From: Microbacterium sp. M28
GTDB taxonomy: Bacteria; Actinomycetota; Actinomycetes; Actinomycetales; Microbacteriaceae
Length of the DNA stretch: 64,000 bases
Assembly: GCF_025836995.1 (NCBI RefSeq)
Contig: NZ_CP107546.1
Coordinates: forward strand, 434,001 to 498,000
Direction: 5' to 3'
This document shows, in pieces, positions 35,524-43,718 of the stretch. The number at the start of each line of letters is the position of its first letter. Position 1 is the stretch's first letter. Both the position numbers and the translations under genes were made by a program. Below the pieces are notes generated by a model. That model worked only from the letters and a program-made list of their open reading frames with translations. It searched no databases and had not been told where the DNA came from.

Positions 35524-36501
35524 TCAGCCGGCGTTGCGGCGGGCGTCCCAGCCGGTGCGCACCATCTCGTCGACCGTGTACCGCATCTTCCAGTCAAGGT
35601 CGCGGGCGGCGAGATCGCCGGCGGCGACGATCCGGTCGGGGTCTCCGGCGCGGCGCGGGCCGATCTCGGGAGTGAAGTCGATGCCGGTGACGCGGGCCAT
35701 GGCATCCATGATCTGCTTGACGCTCAGACCATCGCCCGAGCCGAGGTTGTACGCGGGCTCGATCGGATCGCCGGCGGCCAGCCGCTTCGCGGCCGCGACG
35801 TGTGCCGCGGCGATGTCACCGACGTGCACGTAGTCGCGGACGTTCGTGCCGTCCTCGGTCGCGTAGTCATCGCCGTTGATGCGCGGCGTCTCGCCCGCGA
35901 TCAGCTTCTCGAACACGATCGGGAACAGGTTGTGCGGGCTGACGTCGTACACGGTCGGGTCCGCGGAGCCCACGACGTTGAAGTAGCGCAGCGACGTGTG
36001 CCGCAGCGGGTGGTCGGATGCCGCGGTGGCGGTCGCCTGGTCGCGCAGCAGCCACTCCCCGATGAGCTTGGACTCACCGTACGGGCTGGCGGGCGCCTTC
36101 GCGGTGTCCTCGGTGACCAGCGCGACATCGGGGGTGCCGTAGACCGCGGCGGACGACGAGAACACGATGTTCGAGACGCCGGCCGCTGCCATCGCCTCGA
36201 GGACGATGCGCGTGCCCTCGACGTTCTGCGCGTACGTGTGCAGCGGACGCTGGACCGAGACACCGGCGTACTTGTAGCCCGCGACGTGGATGACGCCCTC
36301 GGCGTCGTGATCACGAAGGGCCGTCTCGACGAGCGCGCGATCGAGGATCGAACCCTCGACGAACGGAACCCCGTCAGGAGCGAAGGAGACCGCACCGCTG
36401 GAGAGGTCGTCGAGGATGACCGGTTCGAGCCCGGCATCCGCGAGGGCGCGGACGACGTGCGATCCGATGTACCCGGCGCCGCCGGTGACGATCCAACTCA
36501 T
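35524..36501 (-). CDS. galE: UDP-glucose 4-epimerase GalE
   Basis: This 325-residue short-chain-dehydrogenase-type epimerase has NAD site TGGAGYIGSH (6-15), active-site Ser cluster SSSAAVYG (115-122) and Tyr141-x3-Lys145 (PYGESK). It interconverts UDP-glucose and UDP-galactose in the Leloir pathway. It starts at ATG 36501 with AAGGAG upstream; the open frame to 36579 is not used. It lies after galT-galK in the same minus-strand operon. Confidence 0.94.
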   Translation of the reverse strand: MSWIVTGGAGYIGSHVVRALADAGLEPVILDDLSSGAVSFAPDGVPFVEGSILDRALVETALRDHDAEGVIHVAGYKYAGVSVQRPLHTYAQNVEGTRIVLEAMAAAGVSNIVFSSSAAVYGTPDVALVTEDTAKAPASPYGESKLIGEWLLRDQATATAASDHPLRHTSLRYFNVVGSADPTVYDVSPHNLFPIVFEKLIAGETPRINGDDYATEDGTNVRDYVHVGDIAAAHVAAAKRLAAGDPIEPAYNLGSGDGLSVKQIMDAMARVTGIDFTPEIGPRRAGDPDRIVAAGDLAARDLDWKMRYTVDEMVRTGWDARRNAG

Positions 36502-36575
36502 GGTGCTCCTTCCGCGGCGCGGGCGCGCCTCGTCCATTGTCTCAGGCGCGGAGTCGACCACTCGCGACACCCGCG

Positions 36576-37751
36576 TCACGCGTCGCGGCGGGCTCCGGCG
36601 GCCGGCGTGACGGTGAACAGCAGCGGCGCCTCGAATTCAGCGGCCGCGAACGCGTCGTTCACGGCCGCCGAAACGGCCTCCGTGGCATCCGCTTCGATCA
36701 GCGCGATGGCCGCGCCGCCGAAGCCGCCTCCGGTCATGCGGGCACCCAGCGCGCCTGCCGACAGCGCCGCCTCGACGGCCGTGTCGAGCTCGGCGACCGA
36801 GATCTCGAAGTCGTCGCGCATCGAGGTGTGCGAGGCGACGAGCAGGTCGCCGATCGCACGCGGCCCGTCCGCGCGCAGCACGGCGACGGTGTCGAGCACG
36901 CGCTGGTTCTCGGTCACGACGTGGCGGACGCGCCGGAACGTCACATCGTCCATGAGCTCGGCGGCACGGGGCAGATCATCGACCGACACGTCGCGCAGCG
37001 ACGAGGCGCCCATGATCGCCGCTCCGCGCTCGCACGCGTCCCGACGCTCGCGGTATCCGCCGGTCGAGTGGGCGTGCTTGACGCGGGTGTCGATCACGAG
37101 GATCGCGAGCCCCGCCTCCGCAACCGCCAGGGGCACCTGCTGCGCTTCGAGCGAGCGGCAGTCCAGGAAGATCGCGGTGTCGACGCCGCCGATCATCGTG
37201 GCCATCTGATCCATGATCCCGGTCGGCGCGCCCACGGCCTCGTTCTCGGCACGACGGCCGATCCGCGCGAGCGCCGTCCTGTCGAGGCCCGCTGCCCACA
37301 GGTCGTTGAGCGCGGATGCCGTGGCCCCCTCGATCGCGGCCGAGGACGACAGGCCGGCGCCGACGGGAACGTCCGAGGCGATCGCGACGTCTGCTCCGAC
37401 GCCGGTCGCACCGGCCTCCTGCATCGCCCAGGCGACGCCGAGCGGGTAGGCGGCCCACTCGGGAACAGCGGGTGCAGCCCCGGTCGGCGTCGGGAACAGC
37501 TCGCCGAGCTCGGTGAGCGCGACCTCGACCGGCTCCTCGGCGAAGGTCGACGTGACCCGCACGCGGTCGTCTTCGCGGATGCCGACGGCGGCGACCGTGC
37601 GGTGCGGGATCGCGAACGGCAGCACGAAGCCCTCGTTGTAGTCGGTGTGCTCGCCGATCAGGTTGACGCGGCCCGGTGCCGACCAGACGCCGTCCGGCTC
37701 ACGGCCGGTCAGCGCGGTGAACAGCTCTCGGGCGATGGCTTCGGTGCTCAT
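36576..37751 (-). CDS. galK: Galactokinase GalK
   Basis: This 391-residue GHMP kinase has the galactokinase signature GRVNLIGEHTDYNEG (27-41), ATP motif PVGAGLSSSAA (129-139) and C-terminal MTGGGFGGAAI. It phosphorylates alpha-D-galactose at C1. It lies 31 bases after galT and 74 bases before galE on the minus strand. The end-product galactose from GH42/GH35 enzymes would be used here. Confidence 0.95.
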   Translation of the reverse strand: MSTEAIARELFTALTGREPDGVWSAPGRVNLIGEHTDYNEGFVLPFAIPHRTVAAVGIREDDRVRVTSTFAEEPVEVALTELGELFPTPTGAAPAVPEWAAYPLGVAWAMQEAGATGVGADVAIASDVPVGAGLSSSAAIEGATASALNDLWAAGLDRTALARIGRRAENEAVGAPTGIMDQMATMIGGVDTAIFLDCRSLEAQQVPLAVAEAGLAILVIDTRVKHAHSTGGYRERRDACERGAAIMGASSLRDVSVDDLPRAAELMDDVTFRRVRHVVTENQRVLDTVAVLRADGPRAIGDLLVASHTSMRDDFEISVAELDTAVEAALSAGALGARMTGGGFGGAAIALIEADATEAVSAAVNDAFAAAEFEAPLLFTVTPAAGARRDA

Positions 37752-37782
37752 GGTGTCCTCGGGTGGGGTGTGGCAGGGGAAG

Positions 37783-38961
37783 TCAGGAGGCGGGGTCGGC
37801 GACCGAGGCGACGGCCTCGCGCAGGCGCTCGGCGGACTTCTCGGGCGGGATCTCGGCGGTCCACGCCCACATGGCCGATTCGCTGCCGGCGAGGAACTTC
37901 AGCTTGTCGGCGGCGCGACGCGGGCTGGTCAGCTGCAGATGCAGGCGCACGCTGTCGCGGCCGACGTGCACCGGCGCCTGGTGCCACGCGGCGATGTACG
38001 GGGTCGGGGTCTCGTAGAGCGCGTCGACGCCGCGGAGCAGGCGCAGATACAGCGGGGCGAGCTCGTCGCGCTCGGCCTCCGTCGTCTCGGCGAAGTCGGC
38101 GACATGCCGGTGCGGCATGAGGTGCACCTCGAGGGGCCATCGGGCGGCGAACGGCACGAACGCGGTCCAGTGCTCGCCCTGCAGCACCACGCGGTCGGAC
38201 TTCTGCTCGGAGTCCAGGATCCGTGCGAAGAGATCGGGTGCGGTGCGGTCGATGCTGTCGAGCAGGCGGGTGGTCCGAGGGGTGACGTAGGGGTACGCGT
38301 AGATCTGGCCGTGCGGATGCGGCAGCGTCACGCCGATCGCCTCGCCGCGGTTCTCGAACGGGAAGACCTGCTCGATGCCGGGGATCTGCGACAGCGCAGC
38401 GGTGCGATCCGCCCACGCCTCGATGACGGTGCGGGCTCGCGTGACGGTCTGCGTGCCGAAGGACCCGGAGTGCTCAGGGCTGAAGCACACGACCTCGCAG
38501 CGTCCGACGCTCGTGCGGGTGCGCTCGAGGCCCAGCGCCGCGAGGTCGTCGAGGCCGCGCGGCGGGTTCGCCGCCACCGGCACGCCGCCGAATCCATCCG
38601 GAAGCGCCGGACCGAATGCGGGGGAGCGGTTCTCGAACACGGCGACGTCGTACCGAGACGGGATCTCGGAGGGGTTGGCCGGGGTCTGCGGTGCGAGCGG
38701 GTCGGCATCGGCCGACGGCATCATCACGCGGTTCTGACGGTTCGCGGCGACCGTGATCCAGTCACCGGTCAGCACGTCGAGGCGCATCGAGGCGGTTTCG
38801 GGGCGCACGGCGAGATCGCGGGCGTCGACCGCACGGTCTGCTCCGAGCGTCGTCCCCGGGTCGTCGAAGTAGATGAGTTCGCGGCCATCGGCGAGCGTCG
38901 TCGCGTGCTTGACGACGCCAGCGCCGATTTCCGCCGTCCGCAACTCCGCAGATTCATGCAT
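37783..38961 (-). CDS. galT: Galactose-1-phosphate uridylyltransferase GalT
   Basis: This 392-residue HIT-superfamily enzyme has the catalytic HPHGQ (residues 215-219) and the zinc-region CEVVCFSPEHSG. It exchanges UMP between UDP-glucose and galactose-1-phosphate. I chose ATG 38961 (MHESAELRTAE), because the upstream in-frame codons to 39006 overlap the inferred promoter (-35 at 38998-39003). It is the first gene of galT-galK-galE. Confidence 0.92.
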   Translation of the reverse strand: MHESAELRTAEIGAGVVKHATTLADGRELIYFDDPGTTLGADRAVDARDLAVRPETASMRLDVLTGDWITVAANRQNRVMMPSADADPLAPQTPANPSEIPSRYDVAVFENRSPAFGPALPDGFGGVPVAANPPRGLDDLAALGLERTRTSVGRCEVVCFSPEHSGSFGTQTVTRARTVIEAWADRTAALSQIPGIEQVFPFENRGEAIGVTLPHPHGQIYAYPYVTPRTTRLLDSIDRTAPDLFARILDSEQKSDRVVLQGEHWTAFVPFAARWPLEVHLMPHRHVADFAETTEAERDELAPLYLRLLRGVDALYETPTPYIAAWHQAPVHVGRDSVRLHLQLTSPRRAADKLKFLAGSESAMWAWTAEIPPEKSAERLREAVASVADPAS

Positions 38962-38973
38962 GTTCACGTCAAC

Positions 38974-39003
38974 ACGGTACCCTGCGGCCGGTGATAACGT
39001 CAA
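38974..39003 (-). promoter_or_regulatory. Predicted galT promoter, near-leaderless
   Basis: On the minus strand, TTGACG (38998-39003) and TACCGT (38974-38979) are separated by 18 bases, a good actinobacterial sigma-70 pair. The predicted transcript start falls within about ten bases of the galT ATG (38961), so the mRNA would be nearly leaderless. ACGTCAACA is also repeated directly at 38966-38974 and 38997-39005, and could be bound by the LacI protein encoded divergently. Confidence 0.55.
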
Positions 39004-39032
39004 CATTCAGGAGTTGTGAACGGAGGATGCCG

Positions 39033-40055
39033 GTGACGGAGCACGACCCGATCCGATCGCGCCGGGGCTCAGGCCCGTCTGCGCGGGTCTCGATGGCGCA
39101 GGTCGCCGCGCTCGCCGGGGTCTCCGGCCAGACGGTGTCGCGCGTCGTCAACGACAGCCCTCGCGTGGACCCCGCCACGCGCTCCCGCGTCGAGCGCGCG
39201 ATGGCGGAACTCGGCTATCGTCCGCATCTCGCCGCGCGCACCCTGCGCACCGGGCGCTCGCAGACGATCGGTCTCGTCGTGACGACGCTCGCCACCGTCG
39301 GCAACTCCCGGATGCTGCAGGCGACGGCCGAGGCGGCAGAGGAACGCGGATACGCGCTCACCGTCGTCACCGCCGCTGGCACCGACGGCGTCAGCCGCGC
39401 CTTCCAGCGGCTCGCCGATCAGGGCGTCGACGGCGCGGTCGTGCTCAACGAGGCATCCGCTCTCGTGCCGGCCTCCGAACGTCCGACGGCACTACGACTG
39501 GTCGTCGTCGACGCGGCCGACGACACGGAACTGCGGGTCGTGCACAGCGACCACGCCGGGGGCGCGGCGCTGGCGACGACGCGGCTGCTCGAACTCGGTC
39601 ACGCGACCGTGCACCATCTGGCCGGCCCCGAGGACTCCTTCGCGGCGGCCGAACGCGAGCGCGGGTGGCGCGAGACGCTCGACGTTGCCGGCATCCGGCC
39701 GTCGCGCGTCGTCCGCGGCGACTGGTCCGCCGACTCGGGGTACGCGGCGGCCGGGGCGCTTGACGCGGCATCCGCGATCTTCTGCGCGAACGACCAGATG
39801 GCACTCGGACTGCTGCGTGCGCTCGCGGATGGCGGCAGGCGGGTTCCCGAGGACGTCGCCGTGATCGGGTTCGACGACGTGCCGGATGCCGCGAACTACC
39901 GCCCCCCGCTCACGACGATCCGGCAGGACTTCACGGCGCTCGCGCACCGCGCCGTCGAGGCGCTGGTCGCGGACATCGAGGGCGATGCGGATGCCGGCGC
40001 CGGCGGCGTGATCCCGACCGCTCTCATCGAGCGCGCGAGCCACGCGCCGCGCTGA
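39033..40055 (+). CDS. LacI family transcriptional regulator
   Basis: This 340-residue LacI regulator has HTH VSMAQVAALAGVSGQTVSRVVND and hinge LGYRPHLAARTLRTG. GGAGG (39022-39026) abuts ATG 39027 but is well spaced for GTG 39033, so I chose the GTG. It is divergent from galT-galK-galE and convergent with the GH35 gene, so it probably controls the gal genes and perhaps the galactan operon. The inducer is unknown. Confidence 0.88.
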   Translation: MTEHDPIRSRRGSGPSARVSMAQVAALAGVSGQTVSRVVNDSPRVDPATRSRVERAMAELGYRPHLAARTLRTGRSQTIGLVVTTLATVGNSRMLQATAEAAEERGYALTVVTAAGTDGVSRAFQRLADQGVDGAVVLNEASALVPASERPTALRLVVVDAADDTELRVVHSDHAGGAALATTRLLELGHATVHHLAGPEDSFAAAERERGWRETLDVAGIRPSRVVRGDWSADSGYAAAGALDAASAIFCANDQMALGLLRALADGGRRVPEDVAVIGFDDVPDAANYRPPLTTIRQDFTALAHRAVEALVADIEGDADAGAGGVIPTALIERASHAPR

Positions 40056-40078
40056 GGCGGCCGACACCACCGACCCGC

Positions 40079-42298
40079 TCAGCTGCGGATCTCGCGCCAC
40101 AGCGCCCGTTGCGACAGCTCCACGGCGTCGACCGCGCACAGTGCCCCGGATGCCGCGGCGAGCCGATCGGCCGCGTCGACGGGCAGATGCACACCGGCGT
40201 CCTGGCGCAGCGGGAGCACGTGCAGCTCGACAGTGGACCATGGACGGACACCGGCGTCGTGCAGGTTGACGACCAGGTCGGATTCGTCCCAGAACCGGTC
40301 GGTCGCGGTTCTGCCGTCCACCCGCACCTGGGCGACGTCGCCCGCCCAGCGCACCGTGAGCACGGCGTCGCCGTCGAGTTGTGCAGGGAGGTCGACCGCA
40401 TGCACGGCGGCATGCGCATCGAACTCGGCATCCGACGGCGCCGCCTGTCGACCCGCGCGCGATCCGTAGTCGCCGGGCGGGATGGAGGACGGTCGTCGTT
40501 CGCGCACCGACACCGATGCTCGCGCCGGCGTTCCTTCGACATGCTGCCACTGGAGCGTCCGCCAGCCGCCGCGCGCGTATTCGCGGACATCCGGAACCGC
40601 GTCCGCGGTCCGTGACGAGAGGTCGCCTGCCGCATCCCAGGTGAGTTCGTCGTCCGATACCAGGAGGCGCCGACCACCGGCTTCGACGACCCAGCTGCGC
40701 GCGGCATCCGCGGCGGGCAGCACGAGCACGTCGATCCCGCCGACGTGCAGCGCCGGACCGCCTGGCGATATCGCATGCACGGTCCCGGCGTGAGCGATCT
40801 CGACCGGGATGCCGGCGTCCTCGACGAGGACGAGCGTGGGCACGTCTCCGGGCAGCACGGTCAGCGCGGATGCCGTCGCCCATGCGATCTCGGTCCCGGA
40901 GACGTCGAGACCCAGCGGCCAGCGGGCGAGCGTCCCTGCGGGCACGTCGACGGGAGTGCGGGGGAAGACGATGGTGCCGGCATCCGTCTCGACCTGGAAG
41001 CGCGCGCTCTCGGACGTCGCGAGCGGGACGTGCGGCTGGTGCCACCCGATGAACACGAAGCCGCCCCGCACCGCCCACCGCAGCGTCTCGGCATCGTGCA
41101 CGTCGGCGGGGCGCACGTCGGGCAGATGGGCCTCGGCGGTCGCCAATCGATCGCCGAACGCGGCGGCGAACGCGTGCTGCAGGCGCAGCGCCGCGTGGCT
41201 GGGTGAGGTGCGACCCGCCTCACCGATCGGGGCGTGGAAGTCGTAACTCATCCGCGTCATGTCGTTCGGATACCCGGTCGCCTGGGTCTCCTCGAGCCCG
41301 GGTCCTGGGTTCGTGCCGCCGGTGTACATGTAGTAGCCCTGCCACGACGAGCCGCTGCCGAGCTTGGCGTGCGCGATGGCCGCCACATCGAGCGCCGCGG
41401 GCTTCGGGCGGCGGTGATAAGCCGTGGCCATGCCGCCGGCCAGCTCGCACGTCGCGACGGGGAACCACGGCGACACGTCGGATCGGCGCGACGCCTGCTC
41501 GCCGCGGACGTCGACGCCGATACCGGGGTCGTCCCACTCATCGGAGAAGAAGTAGTGCGCACGGAAGGTGTCATCCCACGGTTCGCCGGGGTCCACCCAG
41601 AACCCGTCGCCGTATCCGCCCCAGAGCGGGAGCACCTCGTCGTCCGGCAGCTGAGCGCCGCCCCATGCGGTCGCCGTCCACAGCGGCGCGGACAGGCCGG
41701 CTTCGCGCGCGAGGCGCTTGAGCGTCACCAGGTGTCCCGGTTGGTCGTAGAGCTCGTTGTCGAGCTGGATGCCGAGCAGGCGGTCGGGTCTCGCCCTCCC
41801 GTCCAGCGCAGCACCGAGCCGCCGGAACCACTCAGCCACGAGCGCGAGATACGCGGGGTCGTCCGTGCGGTGGCGCACATCCGCCGCCTGCACCCAGTCG
41901 GGGAAGCCGCCGTTGCGCGCCTCGCCGTGCGCCCACGGGCCGATGCGCAGCACGACCTCGAGGCCCTCGTCGCGTGCCGCATCGAGGAACGCGCCGACGT
42001 CGAGGTTCCCGTCGAACGACGCCTCGCCTCGTACGGGTTCGTGGTGCAGCCACAGCACGTACGTCGACACGACCGTGATACCGCCGGCGCGCATGAGTCG
42101 CAGCCGTTCGGTCCATCGCTCGCGCGGCACTCGGCTGTAGTGCATCTCGCCGGACACCGGCATCCACGGTATGCCGTCGCGCAGCAGTGCACGGCTGGTC
42201 AGGCCGAGACCTTCGCGATGGTCGACGGCGTTCGCCATCCGAGGGCGCCGCTCGTCGCGGGCTCGGCCGGTGGCGTCGAGGCGCAGCGGTTCGGTCAT
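40079..42298 (-). CDS. GH35 beta-galactosidase
   Basis: This 739-residue GH35 enzyme has acid/base Glu182 in QLDNELYDQ and nucleophile Glu285 in TCELAGGM. C-terminal beta domains follow. There is no signal peptide, so it probably acts on imported galacto-oligosaccharides. It starts at ATG 42298 (MTEPLRLDATGR) with AAGGAG upstream. It is the last gene of the minus-strand galactan operon, separated from the preceding binding-protein gene by a long hairpin. Confidence 0.9.
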   Translation of the reverse strand: MTEPLRLDATGRARDERRPRMANAVDHREGLGLTSRALLRDGIPWMPVSGEMHYSRVPRERWTERLRLMRAGGITVVSTYVLWLHHEPVRGEASFDGNLDVGAFLDAARDEGLEVVLRIGPWAHGEARNGGFPDWVQAADVRHRTDDPAYLALVAEWFRRLGAALDGRARPDRLLGIQLDNELYDQPGHLVTLKRLAREAGLSAPLWTATAWGGAQLPDDEVLPLWGGYGDGFWVDPGEPWDDTFRAHYFFSDEWDDPGIGVDVRGEQASRRSDVSPWFPVATCELAGGMATAYHRRPKPAALDVAAIAHAKLGSGSSWQGYYMYTGGTNPGPGLEETQATGYPNDMTRMSYDFHAPIGEAGRTSPSHAALRLQHAFAAAFGDRLATAEAHLPDVRPADVHDAETLRWAVRGGFVFIGWHQPHVPLATSESARFQVETDAGTIVFPRTPVDVPAGTLARWPLGLDVSGTEIAWATASALTVLPGDVPTLVLVEDAGIPVEIAHAGTVHAISPGGPALHVGGIDVLVLPAADAARSWVVEAGGRRLLVSDDELTWDAAGDLSSRTADAVPDVREYARGGWRTLQWQHVEGTPARASVSVRERRPSSIPPGDYGSRAGRQAAPSDAEFDAHAAVHAVDLPAQLDGDAVLTVRWAGDVAQVRVDGRTATDRFWDESDLVVNLHDAGVRPWSTVELHVLPLRQDAGVHLPVDAADRLAAASGALCAVDAVELSQRALWREIRS

Positions 42299-42331
42299 GA
42301 CGGGCTCCTTCTCCGCGGGGCGGGATGCCGA

Positions 42332-42380
42332 GAGGGCAGTGACGCACGGTCGCACGCGGCGGCCCGGCGTCACTGCCCTC
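42332..42380 (-). terminator. Intra-operon hairpin before GH35
   Basis: GAGGGCAGTGACG (42332-42344) and its exact complement (42368-42380) give a 13-bp stem with a 23-base loop between the binding-protein gene and the GH35 gene. It could terminate part of the transcripts or protect the binding-protein mRNA 3' end. There is no U-tract, so a partial terminator or processing role is more likely. Confidence 0.5.
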
Positions 42381-42402
42381 GCGATCACAGGGGTGGCGGT
42401 GC

Positions 42403-43689
42403 TCAGCTCCCGAGGATGACGTCGGCCTCGGCGAAGAACTGCTTCACCGCGTCATCGATCGAGATGGCGCCCAGGCCGATCGACTTGCCGAGATCCCAGA
42501 AGGTCTGCTCCAGCGAGCCGTAGCCGACGACCGGGACGGGCGGAGCGTCGCCGATGCGGTCGGCGGCGGCCTCGATGTAGTCGGCGACCTGCTTGTCCGC
42601 CCCTTCGAGGACGGTGCCCTCGAGCTTCGACGACGAAGCGGGGAAGCCGAGGGTCGTGCCGAAGATCTCGCCCGCCTCCGGGCTGTTCACCACGAAGTCC
42701 AGGAAGATCGCGGCCGCCTCGGGGTGCTCGGTGTTCTCCGCGATCGCGACCTGGAGCCCGGCCTGGCGATACAGGTCCTTCGAGCCCTCCTTCGCGGTGG
42801 GCGGCGCGATCATCGAGATCGATGAGGAGCCGGAGTCGGCGAGATAGCCGCCGAGGAAGTTGCTCCAGCTCATCTCGCTCGCGGTGATCGCGGCGCCGAA
42901 GCCGGACTTCGGCGAGAGCTCCTCGAGGCGCTGCTGCGGAACCGTGACGCCCTCGCGGATCGCGTCGCCCGATTCCCAGAACTCGCGGAGGTCGTCCTCG
43001 GTGAATCCGAGTTCACCGTCCTCGGTGTACAGGTTCTCGCCGTTCGCGCGCAGCTGCAGCTCGAACAGCTGGATGCGCTGCGTGTAGTCCGTGCCGCCGT
43101 AGACGGTGCCGCCTGTGGCGTCGGTGACCGACGCCATCCACTCGTCGAACTCCTCGAACGATGTGCCTGGCTCCGGGGCCTCGACACCGGCGGACGCCAG
43201 CAGGTCGTCGTTGATGAAGTTCGCCCACAGGCTGTATCCGGTGGGCAGCGAGTACTGCACGTCGCCGAGGGCACCGGTGCCGAGCAGGGACTCGTCGAAC
43301 GTGGACATGTCGATGTAGTCCGACACCTCGGCGAGGTCGAGCAGGTTGCCCGATTCGCCGTACTGGCGCAGGTAGCTGTCCGAGAACTGGAACACATCCG
43401 GCAGGCCGCCGCCGGCGGCCTCGGTCTGACGCTTCTCCCAGAAGCTCGGGAAGTCCGTGAACGACACGTTCACCGTGATGTTCGGGTGCTCCTCGTTGAA
43501 CGCCTCGATGAGGTCGTTGTATCGGGTCGCGCGGTCGTCGTTGCCCCAGAAGGCGTAGTTGATCGTGACCTTCTCATCGGGGTCATACGCGTCCGACGAG
43601 CCGGAGTCGCCGCTGCCGCAGCCGGCGAGGACGAGCGCGGCGCCGGTGGCCAGCGCGGCAGCGGTGAGAAGACGGCGGGGTGCGGGCAT
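42403..43689 (-). CDS. Sugar ABC transporter substrate-binding lipoprotein (paralogue)
   Basis: This 428-residue lipoprotein has lipobox LAGC (Cys24). It is a paralogue of the binding protein at 48490; both share YDPDEKVT, AFWGND and NITVNVSF...FWEKRQTEAAG. It lies after the GH42 gene and before GH35 in the operon 49782-40079, so the operon has two binding proteins for one permease pair. The ligand is probably a galactan or arabinogalactan oligosaccharide. Confidence 0.92.
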   Translation of the reverse strand: MPAPRRLLTAAALATGAALVLAGCGSGDSGSSDAYDPDEKVTINYAFWGNDDRATRYNDLIEAFNEEHPNITVNVSFTDFPSFWEKRQTEAAGGGLPDVFQFSDSYLRQYGESGNLLDLAEVSDYIDMSTFDESLLGTGALGDVQYSLPTGYSLWANFINDDLLASAGVEAPEPGTSFEEFDEWMASVTDATGGTVYGGTDYTQRIQLFELQLRANGENLYTEDGELGFTEDDLREFWESGDAIREGVTVPQQRLEELSPKSGFGAAITASEMSWSNFLGGYLADSGSSSISMIAPPTAKEGSKDLYRQAGLQVAIAENTEHPEAAAIFLDFVVNSPEAGEIFGTTLGFPASSSKLEGTVLEGADKQVADYIEAAADRIGDAPPVPVVGYGSLEQTFWDLGKSIGLGAISIDDAVKQFFAEADVILGS

Positions 43690-43718
43690 GGAATGCTCCT
43701 GTCGTGTTTCGGAGGGGA

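Noticed and set aside
38962-39006. Longer GalT starting at 39006
   Set aside because: The start codon would lie upstream of the inferred -35 box, and the extra residues are not family-like.
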